In this document: positions 36,411 through 41,750 of the stretch, in pieces
Numbering within the stretch: position 1 is the first letter of the stretch
Layout of the letters: every line of letters begins with the position of its first letter
Assembly: GCA_017623675.1 (NCBI GenBank)
Contig: JAGAOO010000066.1
Span: 1 to 41,750, forward strand
Direction of reading: 5' to 3'
Length of the DNA stretch: 41,750 bases
From: Lachnospiraceae bacterium
Lineage (GTDB): Bacteria > Bacillota > Clostridia > Lachnospirales > Lachnospiraceae
The notes under the pieces: generated by a model
The model's input: the letters and a program-made list of their open reading frames with translations, nothing else
What the model was told of the DNA's origin: nothing
The model's database searches: none
Translations under genes and position numbers: made by a program

Positions 36411-37163
36411 TTGAAAAAAGCAGCACAGGAGGAGTCATCCATTCAGAAAAAGTCCCCCAAGGGCTGGATTATTGCTGGATGTCTGCTGGCTTTATTACTG
36501 GCAGGGATGATGATTATACTGACACAATTTAATATTGAAACCATTCAGGTGACAGGAAATGTTCATTATACAGATGAAGAAATTATACAGATGGTTGTGG
36601 GAGATGAATATGGAAAGAATACCTTGTTTCTATATCTTAGATATAAGCTCCAACCGATGGAGGAAATTCCGTTTGTGGAAAAAGTGGATGTAGAATACAT
36701 ATCCAATCATGTTGTCACGATTACGGTGTATGAAAAAGCACTGGCAGGTTGTGTCCAGTTCATGAATGAATATATGTATTTTGATAAAGACGGTATTGTG
36801 TTAGAAAGTTCCAGTGAAAAAATGCCGGATATTCCTTGCATAACCGGTATTCGCTTTGATACTATGGTGATGTATGAACCACTTCCGATTGAGGATAAGG
36901 ACTTTTTCTATACAGTGCTGACTTTAACCCAGTTATTACAAAAATATGATTTGCAAATCGATGATATACGGTTTACCGCTCAGAATGAAATAATTTTATA
37001 TCATGGGGATGTGAAAGTCTTATTGGGTGATGGAAGCAATATTGAAGAACAAATCAGTGAATTAGGAAATATTTTACAAAGTATTGAAGGAAAAAGCGGT
37101 ACATTATACATGAAAGATTACACAATTGAGAAGGGTGATGTAGTTTTTCGAGAAAATAATTAA
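36411..37163 (+). CDS. divIB: cell-division protein FtsQ/DivIB
   Basis: 250 residues with a TTG start at 36411, preceded by AAGGTGA. A cytoplasmic N-terminus of about 20 residues, one transmembrane helix (about 20-41, GWIIAGCLLALLLAGMMIIL) and a POTRA domain (IETIQVTGNVHYTDEEIIQMV) follow. Part of the divisome FtsQLB subcomplex. The first transcript seems to end here or read on: ftsZ has its own promoter 8 bp after the stop. Confidence 0.92.
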   Translation: MKKAAQEESSIQKKSPKGWIIAGCLLALLLAGMMIILTQFNIETIQVTGNVHYTDEEIIQMVVGDEYGKNTLFLYLRYKLQPMEEIPFVEKVDVEYISNHVVTITVYEKALAGCVQFMNEYMYFDKDGIVLESSSEKMPDIPCITGIRFDTMVMYEPLPIEDKDFFYTVLTLTQLLQKYDLQIDDIRFTAQNEIILYHGDVKVLLGDGSNIEEQISELGNILQSIEGKSGTLYMKDYTIEKGDVVFRENN

Positions 37164-37170
37164 CTTTCGG

Positions 37171-37199
37171 TTGAAATTTTGATAAAAAAATTATATTAT
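37171..37199 (+). promoter_or_regulatory. sigma-A promoter for ftsZ
   Basis: TTGAAA (37171-37176), a 17-bp spacer, TATTAT (37194-37199). Transcription starts about 60 bp before the GTG. Confidence 0.8.
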
Positions 37200-37267
37200 A
37201 AAGGGTAGGTATATATGTCTTTTGACAGATATGAAGGATATGAATTAATTTTAAGGAGGATACAACT

Positions 37268-38506
37268 GTGATCGAAATCGAATCTAAAGAAGAGAGAACA
37301 CCTGCTAAGATTCTTGTAATCGGTGTGGGAGGCGCAGGTAACAATGCGGTCAACAGAATGATAGATGAGAACGTTGAAGGCGTAGAGTTAATTGCTGTAA
37401 ATACAGACAAGCAGGCACTCGCCTTGAATAAGGCTACCACAAAGGTTCAGATTGGTGAGAAATTAACCAAGGGACTGGGTGCAGGTGCAAAGCCAGAGGT
37501 TGGTGCACAGGCAGTAGAAGAGAACCGTGAAGAATTGGTAGACTTAATGAAGGAAGCCAATATGGTATTTGTTACTTGTGGTATGGGTGGTGGAACCGGA
37601 ACCGGTGCAGCACCTAAGATTGCAGAAATGGCAAAGAATTTAGGAATTTTAACAGTTGGCGTTGTTACTAAGCCATTTAAGTTTGAAGGAAAGCCAAGAA
37701 TGAATAATGCCTTGACCGGTATTGATGCATTACGAGAGAATGTAGATACTCTGATAGTAATTCCAAATGATAAGCTGCTTCAGATTTGTAGCAAGAATAC
37801 TTCTATTCCGGAAGCATTAAAGAAGGCAGATGAAGTATTACAGCAGGGTGTACAAGGTGTTACAGACCTGATTAATAAGCCGGGATTGATTAATTTGGAC
37901 TTTGCAGATATTCAGACGGTTATGCGCGATAAGGGTATTGCACATATTGGTATTGGTAAAGCATCTGGTGAAAATAAAGCCGTTGAGGCTATCAAGCTTG
38001 CAATGGACAGCCCATTGTTAGAAACTACTGTTTCCGGTGCAACTGATATTATTATCAATTTCTCTGGTGACGTTGGAATTATGGATACCAGTGAAGCAGT
38101 ATCTTATGCTTCTGAAATTGCCGGTGATGATGTAAATATTATCTTTGGTACGGTTGATGCAGATTCGGCAACTGATGAGTTGAGTATTACGATTATTGCA
38201 ACCGGTATTGATGCACCAAAGCAGCAGAATATTGGTGGTTTTACAGCAACGAAGGTAGCACCGGCAGGTACGATTCCTACTTATTCCGGACAGCCAATTG
38301 CACAGCCACGTCCGGCACAGCAGTCAACCCCGGTACAACCGACACCGGCAGCAAAGCCATCATTCCTGAATGGAGCAGCAGCTACAACTACTAATACGGT
38401 AAAGCCTGCAACTACAGTTCCACCACAAACCGTTGAGCGAAAGGCTCCTGCCAAACCAACTGCAGATGGTGGAATTAAGATTCCGGAATTCTTAAAAAGA
38501 AAATAA
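37268..38506 (+). CDS. ftsZ: cell-division GTPase FtsZ
   Basis: 412 residues with a GTG start at 37268 behind AAGGAGG. The tubulin-like GTPase that forms the Z ring. The tubulin signature GGGTGTG lies at 107-113, and GTP contacts are in the [11 protein letters not shown] segment near residue 25. The C-terminal ~95 residues are a Pro/Thr/Ala-rich linker ending [12 protein letters not shown], the conserved peptide that binds FtsA, SepF and EzrA-type partners. ftsA is absent from this cluster, so SepF elsewhere is the likely anchor. A strong terminator follows. Confidence 0.98.
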   Translation: MIEIESKEERTPAKILVIGVGGAGNNAVNRMIDENVEGVELIAVNTDKQALALNKATTKVQIGEKLTKGLGAGAKPEVGAQAVEENREELVDLMKEANMVFVTCGMGGGTGTGAAPKIAEMAKNLGILTVGVVTKPFKFEGKPRMNNALTGIDALRENVDTLIVIPNDKLLQICSKNTSIPEALKKADEVLQQGVQGVTDLINKPGLINLDFADIQTVMRDKGIAHIGIGKASGENKAVEAIKLAMDSPLLETTVSGATDIIINFSGDVGIMDTSEAVSYASEIAGDDVNIIFGTVDADSATDELSITIIATGIDAPKQQNIGGFTATKVAPAGTIPTYSGQPIAQPRPAQQSTPVQPTPAAKPSFLNGAAATTTNTVKPATTVPPQTVERKAPAKPTADGGIKIPEFLKRK

Positions 38507-38523
38507 TTATTTGTAAAAATGTC

Positions 38524-38555
38524 AGCCCTCATGATTTTTCATGGGGGCTTTTTGT
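38524..38555 (+). terminator. rho-independent terminator after ftsZ
   Basis: AGCCCTCATGA (38524-38534) pairs with TCATGGGGGCT (38539-38549), with a T-rich tail. It separates ftsZ from the sporulation operon. Confidence 0.88.
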
Positions 38556-38600
38556 GTTTACGGTGAGCTGAGCACAGATTCATGCTTACTCGATTGTTGT

Positions 38601-38655
38601 TGACGAAATTACCCCCTACAATTGGACAGAAATCGCAAGTGAAAAGAGGTACACT
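38601..38655 (+). promoter_or_regulatory. spoIIG-type promoter with 22-bp spacer and Spo0A box
   Basis: TTGGAC (38622-38627) and TACACT (38650-38655) are separated by 22 bp, not 17. A TGACGAA match to the Spo0A-box consensus TGNCGAA lies at 38601-38607. The B. subtilis spoIIG promoter has the same 22-bp spacing and needs Spo0A~P for activation. The -35 match is imperfect, so the promoter is inferred; spacing and box are seen. Confidence 0.7.
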
Positions 38656-38680
38656 GTACAAAAGAAATGGAGGGGCAAGG

Positions 38681-39586
38681 GTGAAATATACCATATATCT
38701 GGATGTACTGTTTTTCATTAATTTTGGTATGGATATGCTTATCCTATGGTTGACTGCATTCATTTGCAGACAATCCATTGCCTGGTGGCGGTATCTGCTC
38801 AGCCCTTTTTTGGGGAGCTTTCTTTTTGTTTTAATGATTTGGCTTCCCATTCCTGCTTCGTGGATTTATTACATATGCAGCTATGGAATCATAGGACTTT
38901 TGATGAGTTATGTAGCATTTTCGCCGCACAGTATCCGTAGGATACTGCTTTGTTATGGATGTCAATTACTAATTTCTATTTTGCTGGGTGGCACCATGAA
39001 TTGGTTATATTTTTCTACTCCATTTGGGACTTGGTTGAATCAACTGTTTAAGGACCAAGGATTACAGTTAGGGGAATTTGGTATTTTAGTACTTGTTACC
39101 GTAGTAATTCTATTGATTCTGACTACTGGTTTCCAGCAGTATCGAAGCAGAGAGAATCGGGATTATTATCAGCTTTCTCTCTATTTTGAAGATAAGAATG
39201 TCTATGGAACCGGGCTGGTGGATACGGGAAATTTCCTGACTGAGCCGGTGACCGGGCGTCCGGTGGTAGTTGCAGAAGCAGAGTGGTTACTGCCGATTCT
39301 AAGTGAAGATTATCAACTGCTTGTGCATCGATATTTAGAGCAAAAGAAATTAGATTACGACTTGATAGCAGAGAAGAAACTAGCAAAGGCGAAATGGATT
39401 CCATATCAGTCTTTAGGAGAAAACAGAGGGGAACTTTTGGGGATTCAATGCACCAGACTGGTTATGAGAAAGGGAAAGAAATGTCTGGTTCAGGAGCCTG
39501 TTATTGTAGGAATTAGTGAGACAATTTCAGGACAAAAACAATATCAAATGCTATTACATACAGCTTTAATAGAACAGGAGGAATAA
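38681..39586 (+). CDS. spoIIGA: sigma-E processing peptidase SpoIIGA
   Basis: 301 residues with a GTG start at 38681, just after GGAGGGG; the longer frame from 38582 contains the promoter and is rejected. Five N-terminal transmembrane segments are followed by an aspartic-protease-like domain. The catalytic motif LVDTGN has its Asp at 181, matching B. subtilis Asp183. It cleaves the SigE pro-sequence in the mother cell on signalling from the forespore. sigE starts three bases after its stop. Confidence 0.95.
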   Translation: MKYTIYLDVLFFINFGMDMLILWLTAFICRQSIAWWRYLLSPFLGSFLFVLMIWLPIPASWIYYICSYGIIGLLMSYVAFSPHSIRRILLCYGCQLLISILLGGTMNWLYFSTPFGTWLNQLFKDQGLQLGEFGILVLVTVVILLILTTGFQQYRSRENRDYYQLSLYFEDKNVYGTGLVDTGNFLTEPVTGRPVVVAEAEWLLPILSEDYQLLVHRYLEQKKLDYDLIAEKKLAKAKWIPYQSLGENRGELLGIQCTRLVMRKGKKCLVQEPVIVGISETISGQKQYQMLLHTALIEQEE

Positions 39587-39588
39587 GT

Positions 39589-40320
39589 ATGTTACAGGTA
39601 GTAAGTAATGAACAATTCAAATTATCTATGGTGGGACGGTTTGCCAGTTTTTTGTTTTCACCAAAAGGAGAAATTCATTATATAGGAGGATCTGAAATTC
39701 TGCCACCGCCATTGGAAACAAAACAGGAAAGTGAGTTACTGGCAAAATTGGGAACGAATGAAGAGGCAGAAGCGAAAGGAATATTGATAGAACGGAATCT
39801 GAGACTGGTGGTATACATAGCCAAGAAATTCGACAATACCGGGGTTGGGGTGGAAGATTTAATTTCCATTGGAACGATTGGGTTAATCAAGGCAATTAAT
39901 ACGTTTGCACCGGACAAGAAGATAAAACTTGCTACCTATGCCTCTCGCTGTATTGAAAATGAAATTCTTATGTACCTGCGACGAACAAACAAGACCAAAA
40001 TGGAGGTATCCATTGATGAACCTTTAAATGTAGATTGGGACGGCAATGAATTACTGCTTTCGGATATTTTAGGAACAGACGAAGATGTAATTTATCGGGA
40101 TATTGAAGATGAAGTGGATAGAAAGATGCTTCGCAAAGCATTAGCAGTATTGACACCACGAGAGCGATTGATCATAGAACTTCGGTTTGGATTGAATTCC
40201 GAGAGTGGTGAAGAACTGACTCAAAAAGAGGTGGCAGATATGCTGGGAATTTCACAGTCTTACATATCCCGTCTGGAAAAGAAGATTATTAAACGATTAA
40301 AACGGGAAATGGCATCTTGA
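39589..40320 (+). CDS. sigE: RNA polymerase sigma factor SigE (mother cell, early)
   Basis: 243 residues, started at ATG 39589 behind AGGAGG. The N-terminal pro-sequence keeps the processing region ([12 protein letters not shown] near residue 31). Region 2 contains [21 protein letters not shown] and [13 protein letters not shown]. Region 4 ([15 protein letters not shown], then a helix-turn-helix ending [11 protein letters not shown]) binds the -35 element. The factor drives early mother-cell genes after SpoIIGA cleavage. sigG, normally next and co-oriented, lies in the opposite orientation. Confidence 0.97.
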   Translation: MLQVVSNEQFKLSMVGRFASFLFSPKGEIHYIGGSEILPPPLETKQESELLAKLGTNEEAEAKGILIERNLRLVVYIAKKFDNTGVGVEDLISIGTIGLIKAINTFAPDKKIKLATYASRCIENEILMYLRRTNKTKMEVSIDEPLNVDWDGNELLLSDILGTDEDVIYRDIEDEVDRKMLRKALAVLTPRERLIIELRFGLNSESGEELTQKEVADMLGISQSYISRLEKKIIKRLKREMAS

Positions 40321-40329
40321 GTATAAAAA

Positions 40330-40350
40330 CAGAGGGCATTCAGCCCTCTG
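40330..40350 (-). terminator. terminator shared by sigE and sigG
   Basis: CAGAGGGC (40330-40337) and GCCCTCTG (40343-40350) form a perfect 8-bp stem with a 5-base loop. The tail TTTTTATAC follows on the minus strand, so it works best for sigG. The sigG stop codon lies in the loop and arm. Confidence 0.85.
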
Positions 40351-41122
40351 CCAGATATTTTCTCATATTCTTTAAGGCACCTTTTTCCAAACGGCTGACT
40401 TGTGCTTGAGAAATGGCAATTTCTTCTGCCACCTCTGTCTGAGTTTTGCCCTCAAAAAAACGAAGCTTAATTATGTTGTATTCCCGCTCAGACAGTCGGT
40501 GCATGGCTTCTTTTAATGACAAGTCTTCCACCCAGGCGTCTTCTGTACTTTTCTTATCCTTAACCTGATCCATCAGATAGAGGTTATCCCCGCCTTCCTG
40601 ATAGACAGGCTCATATAAGGATAACGGGCTGGCTATGGCGTCCAGAGCCATAACAACAGCGTCTTTATCCATATCAATCTCCTTAGCAATTTCCTCCATA
40701 GTAGGTTCTTTGTCATGAGTACGCAGATACTGTTCCTTGGCATAAATGGCTTTATAAGCAATGTCTCGAAGGGAACGGGAAACTCGTATGGAATTGTTAT
40801 CTCGAAGATAACGTCTGCATTCTCCTATGATCATAGGGACAGCGTAGGTAGAAAACTTGACATTTAGAGAGCGGTCAAAGTTATCGATGGCTTTCATTAA
40901 ACCAATACAGCCAATTTGGAATAAGTCATCTGCCTGTTCTGCGCTATTGGTAAATCTCTGAATGACACTTAGTACGAGACGGAGATTGCCCTCGATTAGT
41001 AATTCTCTGGCATGGGTATCTCCTTCTTCAATTTGGCGAAATAACTGGTTCTTTTCTTCGTTATTCAGTAAAGGAAGCTTGGATGTATTCATTCCACATA
41101 AATCCACTTTGTTCAATGCCAT
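40340..41122 (-). CDS. sigG: RNA polymerase sigma factor SigG (forespore, late)
   Basis: 260 residues, started at ATG 41122 behind AGGAGG. The N-terminus (NKVDLCGMNTSKLPLL) matches SigG of B. subtilis closely, which separates it from SigF. Region 2 is LRLVLSVIQRF, then DDLFQIGCIGLMKAIDNFD and FSTYAVPMIIGECRRYLRDNN. Region 4 ends QAQVSRLEKGALKNMRK. It directs late forespore genes after engulfment. The gene converges on sigE instead of following it co-oriented, and its upstream region contains repeat copy 2. Confidence 0.96.
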   Translation of the reverse strand: MALNKVDLCGMNTSKLPLLNNEEKNQLFRQIEEGDTHARELLIEGNLRLVLSVIQRFTNSAEQADDLFQIGCIGLMKAIDNFDRSLNVKFSTYAVPMIIGECRRYLRDNNSIRVSRSLRDIAYKAIYAKEQYLRTHDKEPTMEEIAKEIDMDKDAVVMALDAIASPLSLYEPVYQEGGDNLYLMDQVKDKKSTEDAWVEDLSLKEAMHRLSEREYNIIKLRFFEGKTQTEVAEEIAISQAQVSRLEKGALKNMRKYLAEG

Positions 41123-41178
41123 AAGATTTCCTCCTGAAAATGACTTGTAATATAAGGATTCACGAAAAGAGTTGGATT

Positions 41179-41183
41179 TATAC
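41179..41183 (-). promoter_or_regulatory. possible SigF/SigG-type -35 element for sigG
   Basis: GTATA on the minus strand, 57 bp before the sigG start codon. It fits the GHATR-type -35 of forespore sigma factors, but no good -10 (CATnnTA or GGnnAnAnT) follows at the right distance, so this is weak. Confidence 0.25.
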
Positions 41184-41213
41184 GAAGGAAAAAATGGAAA
41201 TAAATAATTGAAA

Positions 41214-41443
41214 TAAATTAAGGTTTATCTTACTGACTAGTGTTCGGCTTCGAATATATATACTTGATGCAGACCCGCTTCCGCTTCGGTCAGTACGTAG
41301 CGGTACATAGGATTGCAAAATACGCAATCCAAGTACCGACGTACTTTTAGAGTCTGCATTCAAGCATATATATTCATCCGCCGAACATCTACTCTGGTAA
41401 AAACCAACCCATAATTTATATGGGAAACAGAGTACTGCTCCGC
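41214..41443 (-). repeat. structured repeat element, copy 2 (inverted relative to copy 1)
   Basis: The reverse complement matches 1-231 from GCGGAGC through the AAACCTTAATTTA end, with about 15 differences. Seven of these differences fall in the ~25 bp covering the side hairpin and its approach: GATT becomes GACC while TGTC becomes GGTC, GT/AC becomes GC/GC, and the loop GCAA becomes GGAA. The outer and apical stems are unchanged. It lies between sigG and the window's right part, oriented toward sigG, with its 3' end 91 bp before the sigG start codon. Confidence 0.85.
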
Positions 41444-41538
41444 ACAAGTTATCAATGCCTACGAAAACAATGATACTTTAATGTTGACAATGCGTATAAT
41501 TACGTAAACAATAGCGTTTGTTGTAACGTTTAATCCCC
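41444..41538. other. spacer between divergent repeat copies 2 and 3
   Basis: 95 bp, AT-rich. It contains TTGACA (41484-41489) and TATAAT (41495-41500), which are too close together to form one promoter; AACAAT lies 17 bp after TTGACA and is a poor -10. No gene is visible here. Confidence 0.5.
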
Positions 41539-41750
41539 GCGGAGCCATACTACTTTCCCCAATATAAATTATGGTTCTTTTCCATTCCTACAGCAGCGGT
41601 TTTGAGGGTATATGTTTCCGCAACGACCTTAGAAGCACGTCGGTACTTAGGCTGTGCTTTGAGAACAAAAACAGTTATTCTTTATCAAGCACAGCCTTAC
41701 GTACCGCTACGTGCTGGCTGGAGCGCAAGCGTGTCGTGCGGGAATATATA
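41539..41750 (+). repeat. structured repeat element, copy 3 (divergent, cut by window end)
   Basis: Starts with the same GCGGAGC and the conserved AATATAAATTATGG hairpin. Beyond that only the key blocks are conserved: ACGTCGGTACTTAGG, then TACGTACCGCTACGTGCTGG and AGCGCAAGCGTGTC. The stems differ from copies 1 and 2 but still pair: AGCACGT/ACGTGCT replaces AGTACGT/ACGTACT, and a 10-bp GGCTGTGCTT/AAGCACAGCC replaces the 7-bp apical stem. The terminal loop is longer. The window ends inside the right arm of the outer stem (GGGAATATATA). Confidence 0.8.

Noticed and set aside
41178-41447. 89-codon minus-strand ORF across repeat copy 2
   Set aside because: It is a reading frame through the palindromic repeat, with no ribosome site and no protein-like conservation beyond the repeat itself.
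41484-41500. TTGACA and TATAAT between repeat copies as one promoter
   Set aside because: The two hexamers are only 5 bp apart; neither has a good partner at 16-18 bp.

Overview
The window is a 41.75 kb piece of a low-GC, endospore-forming, anaerobic Firmicutes chromosome, most likely from the Lachnospiraceae or a close relative. This rests on gene content (a monomeric ferredoxin-domain [FeFe] hydrogenase, a dcw cluster running into ftsZ-spoIIGA-sigE, sigG), strong Shine-Dalgarno sites, and consensus sigma-A promoters with 17 bp spacers. No phage, insertion sequence, CRISPR array, rRNA or tRNA gene is visible, and almost all of the DNA is housekeeping sequence.

Layout. 1-231: a structured repeat element that runs almost into asd. 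258-5723: asd, a coiled-coil protein with 33-bp tandem repeats, a YjbR/MGMT fusion, a small Q/N-rich membrane protein and an aconitase-family hydratase. 5787-8375 (minus): a subtilase and a beta-CASP metallo-beta-lactamase nuclease. 8654-10097: a DUF1653 protein, a small hypothetical, and a convergent lytic transglycosylase. 10266-14555: hydrogenase, two uncharacterised membrane proteins, and NADP-isocitrate dehydrogenase. 14609-25451: ABC-F ATPase (minus), NAD(P)HX repair enzyme, alr-mazF, CorC-like CBS protein, AEC transporter, YebC, HD-GYP protein, YchF. 25469-38506: lgt, then mraZ-rsmH-ftsL-like-PBP-PBP-mraY-murD-ftsW-divIB-ftsZ. 38681-41122: spoIIGA-sigE, with sigG convergent. 41214-41750: two more copies of the repeat element.

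How the genes fit together. The 26.7-38.5 kb block makes septal peptidoglycan and the Z ring. It leads straight into the mother-cell sigma factor operon (spoIIGA processes pro-SigE) and the forespore sigma factor SigG. The spoIIGA promoter has the unusual 22-bp spacer and an upstream Spo0A-box match, as in Bacillus subtilis. The mraZ promoter is followed by four GTGG motifs at exact 10-bp spacing, the expected MraZ autoregulatory operator. The aconitase-family hydratase and isocitrate dehydrogenase suggest an oxidative half TCA branch toward glutamate, and Asd and Alr feed precursors toward peptidoglycan.

The most unusual feature is the repeat family. Copies 1 (1-231, plus) and 2 (41214-41443, minus) are about 93% identical inverted repeats bracketing 41 kb; copy 3 (41539 to the window end, plus) is divergent. 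All three can fold into the same architecture: a long AU-rich stem, an apical stem with a conserved CGGTAC/GTACCG block, and a side hairpin with a GNRA-type loop. Substitutions preserve pairing, and the sharpest differences between copies 1 and 2 cluster in the side hairpin. I do not recognise this as a named RNA or repeat family.
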